Positions 26,301 through 46,584 are shown, numbered from the stretch's first letter. The stretch: 52,500 nt of DNA from Glandiceps talaboti (GCF_964340395.1 NC_135557.1:8181709-8234208); one strand, 5' to 3'. The notes: a model not told the origin generated them from the letters alone. Program-made: numbers and translations.

Positions 26301-27569
26301 TAGTTGGCTTGACACTAAATGAAGAGGCAATCTTCACAAGATTTCTATATCGTGCTCCTTGATTGGTTGATGTATGTACTTGTGGCAGATGTCGGGTTGT
26401 TATTCTGACTGGGATGGCACGTTTGTGATATTGTCCAGCAGCACATCCTCTCTTGGTATTTAAGGTCTTGCATATATTAAGAGAGTTGAGTTTCTTCCAG
26501 GTGTTGGCATCCACTCTAGACAATAGTGAACTGTTGATTACATTGTTTCTAATGCTGGTCAACATGAATCTGTTGTAAGACAGTAAAGGCATACCTTGCA
26601 TCCTAAATGAGGGTGATGTACCAGGAGATTCCAAGAAATGGTCAGAGAATCCAAAAATGCGTTCAAATCTTCCAAAGCAATGAATAAAACTTCTTCAAGA
26701 AACCACTTTTCCAAAGACAGTATATTCATAGGCAGTGTGGTTGATCAAAATCTGTTCCAAAAGTAAGTTTTAGCAGAAAAATCGGCAAAAACTGTAGAGC
26801 AAAATTTGAGTGCAGCATCAAAGCGCATCTCATCAAGTTGACATGTTAGCCCCTTCTATATCGCAATCCCATCACAGAGTAATCCTCAACTCAGACCACG
26901 TGGTTAGAGTCCTAAATAATATTTAAAATACGAGTATTTGCCATGTATCCCATTTATATTTTACAAAGGTACGAGACCATCGTAATGCAAAAGAAGCATT
27001 TATGGTGAGTGACAAACAGAAGATGGATCGTCATTTTCAGTTGTACTTCACACAAGCCAACTTAACCTTTCGAACAAACCATTATGGGATAGATTTAAAC
27101 CGCGGTTATTTTACATCATGACGACCCCCGACTACTGGTTGAGTGGTACTCAAAATACAAATGAAGATATTGAAAAACGCCATTATTTTCCCTCTTTTCA
27201 TAAATTGCGGAAAATACTGACTTTGAGGAAATTAAGTGAACAAATTACTTTTATTTCTTAAGACAGTACGAATTGTGTGAATACCAATAGCATTCGAGTT
27301 TTCTGTTATTGTAGCCAAATAATTTTCTCCCTCTTTGTGTTTTTGCACTGTCTCCTCAATTAGTCTGAACACTTCTCTGCCACCAACAATGAACAAGGGA
27401 ACAAAGAAGATGATAAGGTAAGCCATGTATAGGAACAAACTAAGTAAGACGCGTGTGCCCTGTGTAATTTTGTGTTTTCTGGACGGATTGATGGATGGAT
27501 GGGTGGGTGGGTGGGTGGATGGATGGATGGATGGATGGATGGATGGATGGATGGATGGATGGATGGATG

Positions 27570-27646
<77 letters not shown>

Positions 27647-27647
27647 T

Positions 27648-27711
<64 letters not shown>

Positions 27712-28846
27712 CAGATAGACGAACGTACTGAGATAGCGGGAGGGTGAGTCATGGTGGGAGAGACAAATAGAGTATGTCACACACACACACAGAAGACAGA
27801 ATTTGACTGCATGTCGTTTTATATAAATGATTATATTCAACTGTTGGTGCGCCTTTTCTGACGAATGTATATGGGGAGATCTACTTTGCTTGGCCGCATC
27901 ATTGTGTAGCTATAATTTAATGAAAAACATACTATTATGCATGTCACTATTTATTTATTTACTTACTTATTTATTTATTTATTTATTTTATTTTGTTTTA
28001 AATTATTTCATTTTATTTTATTTGTCTCTCTGCGTATGTCTGTCTGCCTGTCTGTCTCTTTCTTTGTTTGTCATTCTGTAGTTGTGTTATCGGTCTGCTG
28101 ACCCATATAACTACCAGACACAAGATATTATCCAGTCAGATAGTATTGATGGTGCCAACGCCAAACCAGTCATCGATCCATTTTGTGATATCCTCTATCA
28201 AGTATCGAAGGAAATAACAGACGGTAAGTTGTAATCACTGTTGCTTTGGTAAATTTTTCACCTTTGAAATTGTAAATTCCTTCCATAAAACGATTTACTA
28301 ATAAGTTTTAGCAAAACATCGGATTTAAATATTTGATTGTTAGATATCGAACCTTGGTAAGAAATAAATACAAACTTTTCTACATTTATTGTGGTAGGCC
28401 GATATTGTACTTCAGTGACGTTTTGTCAACGATATGGTGCAGTTATTTCAAAAGTAATATCATTTAAAAGTGGAGCGCAGAGGAAATATGTGGTTATTTA
28501 GTTATGAGTCTAGTCTGTCACGTGTCAACTGAAATATTTTTTTAGTGTATTTCCACGTACGGTTTGATTACTGAACGAAAATAACTGGATTTTAACTCCA
28601 TTTACATCTACAGACAAATTCAAGGAGATGAAGTTTCTCTTGCAAATGAACATTCCGAATGCAGATAGTGAAAAAATATTACAACCTTATGAGCTGTTCA
28701 CAAAAATGAAAGAATTGGGAATCATCAGGCCAACCGACACGAAAGTCTTGGTAGATCTACTAAATAAAATAGGAAGAAAAGATCTTGGAGAAAAGATAAA
28801 TGCATTCGAATTCCATAAAACAAATCTCACTGTTTCAAAGTCGTGA
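16824..28846 (+). CDS. Ig-superfamily transmembrane receptor with cytoplasmic death effector domain (11 exons)
   Basis: Joined exons are 16824-16926, 17286-17435, 17996-18193, 18909-19238, 19981-20111, 21454-21595, 22060-22346, 22537-22617, 23126-23200, 26969-27004, 28082-28223 and 28614-28846; counting the split Ig domain as two pieces gives 12 coding blocks. Phases match at every junction and give 635 residues. The order is signal peptide (about 1-24), Ig-like ectodomain, a C2-type Ig domain with C284, W296, Y332 and C334, one hydrophobic span at about 383-405, an Arg-rich stop-transfer stretch, an acidic linker and a DED at about 541-624. The DED shows an acidic residue in helix 2 (E563), an IP pair (572-573), and the hallmark RxDL at 613-616. 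In known biology DEDs bind other DEDs (FADD, caspase-8 type) to start apoptosis or inflammatory signalling. An Ig receptor carrying its own DED is inferred to do this at the plasma membrane. Ligand unknown. The DED call is strong by eye; the membrane-distal ectodomain folds are uncertain. Confidence 0.82.
17021..17122 (+). repeat. (TCTA)n(CTGT)n microsatellite
   Basis: In intron 1 of the Ig-DED gene. Confidence 0.95.
17286..17435 (+). CDS. Ig-DED receptor, exon 2 (ectodomain)
   Basis: A pyrimidine-rich TTAG acceptor opens and a GTATTT donor closes this 150-bp phase 1-1 exon. It encodes 50 residues with one Cys (ILCVN) and two N-glycosylation sequons (NSS, NRS). No clear family is visible; it may be the first half of a membrane-distal beta-sandwich completed by exon 3. 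Confidence 0.65.
17606..17860 (+). repeat. (CAGA)n / (CATA)n compound microsatellite
   Basis: In intron 2 of the Ig-DED gene; the CATA part includes a CGTA/GCAT variant block. Confidence 0.95.
17996..18193 (+). CDS. Ig-DED receptor, exon 3 (ectodomain)
   Basis: A 198-bp phase 1-1 exon between a GTAG acceptor and a GTGAGT donor. It encodes 66 residues including a Cys about 13 residues before a Trp (VLRC...MQWNL), the spacing of the B-strand Cys and C-strand Trp of Ig domains, but no G-x-Y-x-C near the end. An Ig-like fold is possible, not proven. Confidence 0.68.
18909..19238 (+). CDS. Ig-DED receptor, exon 4 (degenerate Ig-like domain)
   Basis: A 330-bp phase 1-1 exon, ATAG acceptor and GTATGT donor, encoding 110 residues, the size of one Ig domain. 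Near its end the stretch [16 protein letters not shown] follows the L-x-I...G-x-Y pattern of Ig strands E-F, but the Cys expected after the Tyr is Leu. The cysteines are at 205 and 233 instead. Three sequons (185, 221, 230) fit an extracellular position. Confidence 0.75.
19981..20111 (+). CDS. Ig-DED receptor, exon 5a (first half of C2-type Ig domain)
   Basis: The acceptor is TTTCAG and the donor is GTGAGT immediately followed by CA-rich microsatellite DNA. The 131-bp exon enters in phase 1 and leaves in phase 0, encoding the B-strand Cys (LLQC, residue 284) and the C-strand Trp (YIYW, residue 296). The other half of the fold is in the next exon. Confidence 0.8.
20131..20312 (+). repeat. CA-rich and (CATA)n microsatellite
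   Basis: Starts about 20 bases past the donor of exon 5a. Confidence 0.9.
20548..21174 (+). repeat. (GACT)n array with interruptions, about 630 bp
   Basis: Tetranucleotide array with higher-order repeats (GACTGTCAGACTGACTGTCT blocks recur) in the intron that splits the Ig domain of the Ig-DED gene. Long SQSV-type frames on the minus strand are artefacts of it. Confidence 0.95.
21454..21595 (+). CDS. Ig-DED receptor, exon 5b (second half of C2-type Ig domain)
   Basis: A 142-bp exon, phase 0 in and phase 1 out, with an ATTCAG acceptor and GTAATA donor. It encodes the strand E-F signature TLRIYDF followed by GKYEC (Cys 334), the canonical Ig partner of Cys 284. A decayed copy of this exon plus its upstream intron lies at 44.65-45.46 kb. 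Confidence 0.8.
22060..22346 (+). CDS. Ig-DED receptor, exon 6 (stalk, transmembrane span, basic linker)
   Basis: A 287-bp exon, phase 1 to 0, with TTTACAG acceptor and GTAAGT donor. It encodes a Pro/Ser/Asp-rich stalk, a span [20 protein letters not shown], then a positively charged stop-transfer stretch rich in Arg and Gln. The charge asymmetry puts the N-terminal part outside and the DED inside the cell. Confidence 0.82.
22537..22617 (+). CDS. Ig-DED receptor, exon 7 (cytoplasmic linker)
   Basis: A phase 0-0 exon of 81 bp encoding an acidic linker ([13 protein letters not shown]...). The donor GTAGGT is acceptable but not strong. Because it is phase 0-0 it could be skipped without a frame change. 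Confidence 0.62.
22799..22875 (+). repeat. (TA)n microsatellite
   Basis: Pure TA run in the intron between exons 7 and 8 of the Ig-DED gene. Confidence 0.95.
23126..23200 (+). CDS. Ig-DED receptor, exon 8 (cytoplasmic linker)
   Basis: A phase 0-0 exon of 75 bp, acceptor TCTAAAG and donor GTAAGT, encoding an acidic and Gln-rich linker. The antisense LINE begins a few bases past its donor. Confidence 0.62.
23205..26930 (-). mobile_element. L2/CR1-type non-LTR retrotransposon, near full length
   Basis: The element lies antisense in intron 8 of the Ig-DED gene. Its 3' part ends with TTGGCGCTATACAAATGTTT followed by short TTATC-like repeats, as L2/CR1-group LINEs do. The 5' boundary was not determined; the ORF starts at 26634, and the next host exon begins at 26969. 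No second ORF and no flanking target duplication were identified. Confidence 0.85.
23431..26634 (-). CDS. LINE ORF2-like polyprotein: endonuclease and reverse transcriptase
   Basis: An uninterrupted 1067-residue frame. An apurinic-type endonuclease domain runs from about 118 to 335, with N124, the TETW Glu 151, GDFN at 266-269 and SDH at 330-332. A reverse transcriptase follows from about 600: [24 protein letters not shown] (698-708), [10 protein letters not shown] and the catalytic YADD (788-791). The C-terminal [13 protein letters not shown]...LWNKLPQEI block is typical of the L2/CR1 group. All catalytic residues I can place are present, so the copy looks young and possibly active. Role: copies its own RNA into DNA at a nicked genomic target. 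Confidence 0.92.
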   Translation of the reverse strand: MESPGTSPSFRMQGMPLLSYNRFMLTSIRNNVINSSLLSRVDANTWKKLNSLNICKTLNTKRGCAAGQYHKRAIPVRITTRHLPQVHTSTNQGARYRNLVKIASSFSVKPTTHKINCLKSCLLNCRSIMNKTLQITDFVTENKFDLVLLTETWLTGNETDHFAMGEVTPNGYKLLHTPRLKRTGGGVAMLYRDNLKVTKVQQQQSFKSFEYMESLLKSPSDQCRLIVVYRPPPSTKNKSTTSSFLEEFTDFLSTKCVSPGKLLITGDFNLHLDDENNWDTCQFRNMLDSVNLTQHVQQATHQRGHMLDLVITRTSENTVEDIKISDPVISDHFAVSFKIPVTKPKPTRKILSSRKITDISIEDVCTDIQNSPLITRPSSVLTSLIDQYDESLRNILDTHAPIRQRTVIMRPNIKWYNDEIRDAKRKRRLAERNWRRTKLTIHRQIYKSQCLTVNQLIHSAKINYYRHIIQENGNNQKALFNVVNKLLHKSKEMQLPSHTSTEEIAERFSNFFVDKIKTIRVNLQNQACGNCTTNQSTNDASTKLAIFEPTNEDELRKIITRSPNKSCNLDPIPTSILKQVLDDLLPSLVNIVNLSLSTGCVPDKLKTAIVKPLLKKQNLDPEIMKNYRPVSNLSFLSKTIEKVVATRINDHLHSNKLDEPMQSAYKTHHSTETALLRVQNDILSALDNGKIVMMVLLDLSAAFDTVDHSILISRLQNRMGITGTALSWIESYLRNRQQTVQVNDTSSKCHTLQYGVPQGSVLGPILFTIYTSPLGDLLRENNIDFHFYADDSTLYLCFKLKYMDNNILRMEHCVLCIQRWMNENLLKLNPDKTELLFFGSSKNISKLDKPTMNIGGIQIQSSTAVRNLGTTLDSRMSMENQVNQVCKAAYYHIRNISKITPYLSEDAVKMLIHAFVTSRLDYCNALLHGTPLMYLQKLQCVQNTCARLITRTKKTNHITPILFKLHWLPIQQRIKFKLLLITFKALHGLAPPYLSNLLNRYEPVRELRSKDKFLLTINPAQHTYGKRAFVTAAPELWNKLPQEIKQCQTVSSFKGSIKTYLFREAYF
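26969..27004 (+). CDS. Ig-DED receptor, exon 9 (microexon)
   Basis: A 36-bp phase 0-0 candidate between TTTACAAAG and GTGAGT, encoding [12 protein letters not shown]. It lies just beyond the LINE 5' side. Frame is kept with or without it, so it rests on its splice sites alone. Confidence 0.45.
27481..27720 (+). repeat. (GGAT)n(GATA)n microsatellite
   Basis: In the intron before the first DED exon. Confidence 0.95.
28082..28223 (+). CDS. Ig-DED receptor, exon 10 (start of DED)
   Basis: Acceptor TCTGTAG and donor GTAAGT bound a 142-bp exon, phase 0 to 1. Its last part, [13 protein letters not shown], is helix 1 and the turn into helix 2 of a death effector domain; the rest of the domain is in the final exon. 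Confidence 0.78.
28614..28846 (+). CDS. Ig-DED receptor, exon 11 (DED, stop codon)
   Basis: After a CTACAG acceptor the exon encodes DED helices 2-6: the FKEMKFLL helix, an IP turn, the [16 protein letters not shown] helix-turn, the VLVDLLNKI helix, then RKDL in helix 6. Only 11 residues follow the domain before TGA, so there is no second DED and no caspase domain in this model. Confidence 0.85.
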
Positions 28847-28948
28847 GTGTGCGAACATTAAGCGGCTATGTGGATGAGAAATTGGTATTAGGTTAGAGGT
28901 TGAACTAAAGAAATAGCTCTCGGATATGAAAGTCCGTATTTGCAACTC

Positions 28949-28954
28949 AATAAA
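28949..28954 (+). promoter_or_regulatory. Candidate polyadenylation signal of Ig-DED gene
   Basis: An AATAAA hexamer about 100 bases after the TGA of the DED exon, the first such hexamer downstream. Confidence 0.4.
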
Positions 28955-30078
28955 TTTCAGATATTGCTTACAAATCTGGATAAACATAAGTAATCAATTC
29001 TGCACTAGTAAATGCAAGTAAGCAAGCTATTTATGCATCACGAACTCGAAGTTTCAATACATGAGAAAATAACAGATACATGGGCAGACGGGACCTTATC
29101 TCGGGATTGTGTTTACGCAGTTTATTTACAAATCACTACTCATATGTACAGTATGGACTCTATGTTTTCAAAAAAAAAATTCAACAGAAAACGAAGTAAA
29201 GTTTTTCAGTGGTTAAAATCCAACATCAATACCCATTTCTCATCCATATGGGAACTTCAATTGTTTTTTATGCGCTATTGAAATATAGACAGCAAGTATC
29301 ATTTACACAAAATGATATTTTCCGACAGTACAGGTACTTACCAAAATATTCCATGATCAAGGCAATCAGAAAGGAAATTATGTTAATGCTTTAATTGTTT
29401 GAGTAGCTTTTCACTGAGCAGTTTAAAAAAAATGTAGTATATATAATATATAAAGATATACGTAATATAATCTTCTAATCATGCTTATAATGATGTTATT
29501 GTATCCGAGTACTTTAATACATATCAATGATAAACAAATAAAGTGGTGGAAGTTTACCTTTTATTTTAAATAACATTAATAACGATTAATAAGCTCACTA
29601 CAGCGGAAACTGAGCGTTTAGCTAACTATGCTAGACATTTATAATTATTGATATTCGATGGGGTAGATTTTTATGAGCGGGTGATGGTTGTGCCTTTTTT
29701 GTATTGATATAACCACCTCTACTCAAGAAAGTATAAACCCCACAATATACTCATGGACGTTATCAGAAATGCCTCCCTACTGTGAATACAATTAAACCAA
29801 CGTCCATTCCATTGTTTATTTTTAAATGAACCTGTCACAGCAATAGGTTCAGTTTGTGTCTATCTCAGATAACTATCTGAAAGTTCGGTTTCCCTTGTTG
29901 TATATTAATGAGATACTTGTGTACTTTCTATAACTGTTAGAGTTTTAATGTTTGTTAACTCCTACATAACACTATTAATATCATTATTTTCTTTCACAAT
30001 ATATACGATTGAAATCTTCACTTTATGTAACAGGTACTTTGGAATACTTGTAGTTCCGTTGTTGTTATTGTTGATGCT
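28955..30078. other. Intergenic, nothing recognised
   Basis: AT-rich spacer after the Ig-DED gene. Small frames have no splice support. Confidence 0.5.
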
Positions 30079-31370
30079 TTGAGTGTAAGTATTGTATTGA
30101 ATCAAAAGGGATTTCAACTTAAATATTCAATATTGCTAAATACATGTACAACAGCTGATATAATCAGTGTTAATGAAACTCATTTATCAAATGAAAAAGT
30201 TATTAGAATTGATGGTTTTCAATGGATTGAATTTAATCGTCAACTTATACATTCTAGGGCTCGTAGACAATTCAGTGGAGTTGGTCTTTTTGTTAAACGA
30301 TCTTCATACAATGGGTACCTCGTATTTGTGAAAACAAAGTTTATAATCATGGTATCTTAGGTGTTCGGTTTTCTAACAAGATATCAGGGTATTCCTTTAT
30401 TGTATTTTCATGCTACCTTCCTCCTGAGAATTCACCATGGAGTAGAGATGCAACTCGTTATTTTGGGTATCTGTTAAGCTAGATTTATACATATGATAAT
30501 GAAGTGAATTGTATTTTCATTTGTGGTGATTTGAACGTTCGGATGGTTCATTTTAATGACAATATTAATGATATTGATGACATTCCAGACACACATCAAA
30601 TCGATTCAACTGTTAATCAACACGGGCGTGACTTTTACTAGTTTTTGCTTGAAATGGAGTTTTGTATACTGACTGGAAGATGTAACATTCAAAGCGATAA
30701 TTTCACATTATCAATACCTACTAAGGGAACAGATGCTGTTGACTATATCTGTGTGCCACACGATCAGTTGCAATTCTGTGCTAATGTTATTGTAGTTACA
30801 ATCCAGTCTGTAATTCGTGATTATAGTTTCAAATTGTATAATTTGCTAGGTGACAGGTGCAAAGTCCTTGACCATTCCTTGCATTTTGTTGACTGTTGTG
30901 ACCATCCTTGTTTAATTAATGCAAATAGGAATCGTACTACTGATCAGATGCCATCGAACTTTTTACATCGCAGAGGGAGGGACATACATACATACATACA
31001 TACATACATACATACATACATACATACATACATACATACATACATACATACATACATACATACATACAGAGACAGAGAGAGAGGGTGCGCAGGTTGAAAA
31101 TGATGACATTTATCGGAAACTGTGTCACTGTATAATTATTGAAATGGACAGGACTATTCCGAAATTCGATTGTTCTAAACACGTACGTAAGAGATTTCGT
31201 CCTCGAAACCCATATTGACCCTACACTTACCGCTCTATGGAACACTATAAAAGAAAAAGAAAAAGCTTTTACACGATTCAAAGGCCGTAATACGACGAGA
31301 TGTATGTGACGTTCTGAATTTAAACAAGCCAGACTGGCATTTAATAAGAGTTTACGTTTCCACCTTTCAC
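30079..31370 (+). pseudogene. Decayed LINE endonuclease region
   Basis: Broken frames encode an endonuclease/exonuclease/phosphatase domain: ADIISVNETHLS (catalytic Glu), GVGLFVKRSS, a GDLNVR motif near 30530, a GTDAVDYI block and VLDHSLHF (final DH). After an internal CATA microsatellite the linker to the RT continues (TALWNTIKEKEKAFTRFKGRN; FKQARLAFNKSLR). The RT itself is missing. At least two frameshifts and in-frame stops are present. Confidence 0.68.
30984..31068 (+). repeat. (CATA)n microsatellite
   Basis: Interrupts the LINE remnant at 30.1-31.4 kb. Confidence 0.95.
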
Positions 31371-31719
31371 CATACATGTTCGTACTAATTGCAACTTTAT
31401 GTCCCTCGATCTGGTTTCAGGTTTTACCTTATACCATATTCCTTCACTAACATTAGCAACTAACACTTAATCACAGTTTTCTACAGCATAATATTGTCTT
31501 TTACACTACACACACATGTCTAAAGCAACTTAAGTGTATTCAAAATATTGTAATTTTATTTTCTAAAATAAATTTTCATTTTAAACTGAATTCCACTGTT
31601 TGCATTTCATACAAATGAATAATTTATGGACACAACTAATCGAATCCATAAGTGAGTAATATTATTGGATAATCTGTTAATAGTCATCTTAGATATTGAA
31701 TGAGACAACTTTGTCAATA

Positions 31720-32143
31720 TAGCCTACCTGTAGACTGTTTGGCCTATCACTATTACCTTATTCTGCTATCCTAACTGACATTTTGATTTTTGAGATTTTC
31801 GCTGTCCCCAAATCTACTCTGTCTACTATTTTCAGCTGGTCTTGAATGGCATTCCGCCATAGACCATGATTGGTCGAATTCAAATACATAATTAGACATT
31901 TAAATCGTGCATTCGGTATACATGTATATAAATGTGACCCGTCAAACCACATCATTTCTATTCGAATTACTCCAATGTTTGGCACACGTTTATGTACATG
32001 GTGGGCGTAGCTTAATTAATATCAACTGGGAATAGGGTCAGAATAGACGAGGACAGCGAAAATTTAAAAAAAAAATCCAAATGTCAGTTAGGATAACAGA
32101 CTAGGGTAGTAGCGATAGTCCTTGAAATCTACAGATAGGCTAC
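31720..32143. mobile_element. MITE with long terminal inverted repeats, copy 1
   Basis: Left TIR 31720-31808 (TAGCCTACCTGTAGAC... GCTATCCTAACTGACATTT ... TTTTCGCTGTCC) pairs imperfectly with right TIR 32051-32143. The short centre has no coding potential. Related to the 38.9 kb copy. Confidence 0.8.
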
Positions 32144-32459
32144 TGTTAATATATTATCAACCAGTGAAGTATACCCTATTTCAGACCCATACATATATAT
32201 CACAATATGTGGATAAAACATGACGTCATCATTTTTAGGTATTCACAATTCCTTAACATTGTTTCATTTATGAGTGTTTACTATGTCCAATATCTCTCCA
32301 CGAGAAGTTATAAACACCAGGAATGTACAAACATGTAAACAAATCCGTTTTAAAATATATAGTCTATTTATGTATATAATTTTCCACATTCAGATTCGAT
32401 ACACAGATAATAACTGGGCCATTCATGGCATGTCATGGTTCAAATCTTGTCGAAGGATT

Positions 32460-32895
32460 TTATGCTGTGGAGGTTGTGTTTGACTGATGTGCGGTCATTC
32501 GACCATCAGGACTCCAACAACTAACATGCTATTCCCATCGTCGTAATCCACTAGCCGCTTTACGGCAGCACTTAGCAGACGTCCACACACAAAGGTAGTG
32601 GTTGAATTGACTACCATTCATCGACTAAGATTAAGAGCCAATCAGAGGGTCCAATTTTTATTCAGCATTATCAGCGTCAAAGTAGAATTGTTTTGCGAGA
32701 AAGCGAAACTAGGTACCACCGTATGAACTGGCAGGTAATATTTTTCGAACAGAAAATGACAAACATTTGCTTGTGTAACCGTTCTGTCAAATATCAGGTA
32801 TAATAAATGGTTCGGGAGACGCGGCTGCCATTCCAATGAGGCTTCTCTCCGGCAATACTCATGTACTGGTACGAGAAGAACGATTGGTTTCATTT
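32460..32895 (+). pseudogene. Possible remnant of a Tc1-like transposase
   Basis: Frames broken by stops contain fragments such as RRPHTKVVVELTTIHRLRLR followed by ANQRVQF, which recall the R.P...LT..HR.RL.WA..H block of Tc1/mariner-type transposases. No DDE triad could be placed. Confidence 0.25.
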
Positions 32896-33197
32896 AAAGT
32901 TTGCATAAAAATTGTCATGATGTAATTCACAAATTGTCTATCATTAGTTCATAGTTTCTTATACATGTAATATTGCATTGATTTATAACTTATTACGTTG
33001 ATTTAGATATTCTGAAAAGAAGCATGTTGTTAGCTGCCATACTGGAGACGGTTTACAGGATGGAGAAGGGTTAACGACGTCATAAAAATAAACTTTGTTA
33101 CTTGCAATTTTTCGACCACTAGGTAATAAAATCATGCAGTGGCGTAAATTTACTCATACACCCAATGTCCCCTGACTAGTTTACAGCATCCCCAAAT

Positions 33198-44123
<10,926 letters not shown>

Positions 44124-44652
44124 TTTACTATAAACCAGCTATTCACTCAGCTGGCAATATATGACCCTAACCACACATGCGCAGAACGTTTCATCTAGGC
44201 TGAAGGTCCTTCAACATTACAATAGCAATTGCTCATGAGTACTCCGTGGCATTGTACCGATTCTATGCATTCACTTATTTTCTGCAAACCATATGGTGTG
44301 TCTAGTACAAAGAGTCAATATTTAATTCTCGCTTGTTTACAATAGGACAGGATAGCTGTACTTTGAAGTGTGTGGGTTCGTTTTGTTTTGTTTGTTTGTT
44401 TGTTTGTGTTTGCTTTTTTGTTTGTTTGTTTGTTTTGTTTATTGGGTTTGGTTTTATTTTCGAGTATTATGGGGGGAGGGTTTAACACGCCTGGAATTAT
44501 CGACAAGAAAGTACATCCACTCTCTTATCGATAAAGCACTTAAGACCATAATTGTTTTCTTTTCTTTTCTTATCTTTTCTTTTGCTGCGGACAATCTTTC
44601 AATCTAGATGTTAAATTTATTCATGGTTCATTGATATATTTCGTACTCAGCT

Positions 44653-45465
44653 ATGACTAACCTACGTAATTTACTACCAAAACCAGAAGATCATCTAGAG
44701 TTTCAATTTGTGGGACGATGTGTTTTTACCTTTCACGCAACGTTTTTTTGTTACAAATTACACTACAAAATAATGCACAAAATAAGACCTTACACACATC
44801 TATAGAGAGACAGACTGACTGACTGACTGACTGACTGACTGACTGTCACCCACATGAAATTGACTGACTGACTGACTGACTGACTGACTGACTGTCTGTC
44901 TGTCTGTCTGTCTGTCTGACTGACTGACTGACTGACTGTCTGTCTGTCTGTCTGTCTGTCTGACTGACTGACTGACTGACTGACTGACTGTCTGACTGAC
45001 TGACTGACTGACTGACTGTCACCCACATGAAATGTAACATTTTATCTCACGGTAATGATGATAATGTGATTGAATCTTCCTTGTTTCATCCTAGTCATGT
45101 TATTTGTATTCACAGTGAGATTAAATGTATCATTTTATATGACTCTGTGCTATCAGTATTGCACACTTTATGCAATCTCTAACAGAAAATGTCTTGTGAA
45201 ACGTGCAAAACAAAAATCGTACTGAAAATCTATGGTCACTCTGCATTGGTAGTACTTTATTTATTCTTTTATTTATTAAATAAAATAGTCAGATTGACAT
45301 GAGTAGTTACATGCGGCCAGGTCCTAACATAACAACACATTGCGCATCTATGATTTTCAAAAAAGAATACAAGGGCAAGTATGAATGCATCGTAGTTGAG
45401 GAGTCACGGTCACGTCATCCGATTCGGAAGCAAACCGAAACACATCATAGGAACATATCAAACAA
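44653..45465 (+). pseudogene. Duplicated intron plus exon 5b of the Ig-DED gene (degenerate)
   Basis: Collinear with about 20390-21595: the same GACTAACCTACG start, the TTACACACATCTATAGAGAG block, a GACT array, CACATGAAATGTAACATTTT, then the AGTCAG acceptor and exon. The exon copy keeps GKYEC, but a 5-base insertion and a 1-base insertion have shifted and restored the frame, so the strand motif is lost, and the donor GT is gone. No sister half-exon (5a) lies beside it. Confidence 0.85.
44810..45021 (+). repeat. (GACT)n / (CTGT)n array
   Basis: Shorter version of the 20.5-21.2 kb array within the duplicated segment, with added CTGT runs. Confidence 0.95.
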
Positions 45466-45499
45466 ACCTAAACATTTACTTTCCTAACGCATTTTTTCA

Positions 45500-46584
45500 T
45501 GAAGAAAAACGTTTTCTAATTCTTCTTGATTACGCTCTGGTGCATTTATAATGTCGACCAGAGAGTTACAGATGACAAGGTGTATGAACCGGATGACTGA
45601 TATCCATAATGATAAATGTGGTATCGGAGATATGCAAATAAAAAAACATATGCAAGCATATGTGTGGAACTGACGTCATATTCATTCTAAAAACAACACA
45701 GTATTACAAGCCAAGTGAGCTGTAAATATGCGATCTGTGAAGTCTCAGATTAATGATAACTGGTTTTGCTTTAAGTTAAAAATAAAAAAAAATGAAATAA
45801 AAAAACAAACAAACAAAAAGAGCATACATTTTCTAACTTATGTATCGTTTATTTTGTTTATATGTTAAAGTAATTTTCATAGGTCTCCATAAAAAATCCA
45901 TCCAAATAATTTTGTTGCTGTTGACAACTGTTGGTACATGTGTACACCTTTGGTGTTAGTGTGTGAGGGCGCCTGAACACGCAATAAATTACTGACTAAA
46001 CACATCACTTCACCAATAGCTTGGTGGCGTAGTGCCCCTTAGAAAACGAGAGACAGAAAGACCATTAATGATAATAATTTTATAATGCAATGCGTTATTT
46101 GCGTAATTTTGTGATTCTAAGCATTATCTTAAGAATACACGCTTCAATTTCAAATACTTTCATTGGTATATTCTTTAAAATGATAAAAATGCACATGTCC
46201 GAGAAGGATTATTGGTGTCGCTTTTAATTTTAATGATTTTTGGTGATAAGACAATATCTGAAGAATGCAAGCTTGCATTTTCATATAATTTACCATACAC
46301 TAAGTATAACAAGGTATAGGAGTCATCTATAACTGGTTGATGTACTCTTTATTTTAATGACTTATTTGCATAATTACTTAACTTTTCAAATGAAGTACAA
46401 CCTAAGGTAGCCCAGAATTTCACAATATATCCGAAATGGGTCAATTCCTGGAGAAGTAAAGCTGATCGCTGATGTTGAACTTTTCAAAGATGAACTAAAA
46501 GTACATCTGTTTATTAAACAATATTATAAACTGTACTGATGTATTACCATGTGTGTTTTACTAAGTTGTCATTTTAGCCTTTTT
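45500..46584. other. Intergenic, nothing recognised
   Basis: AT-rich spacer between the duplicated exon fragment and element X copy B. Confidence 0.5.
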
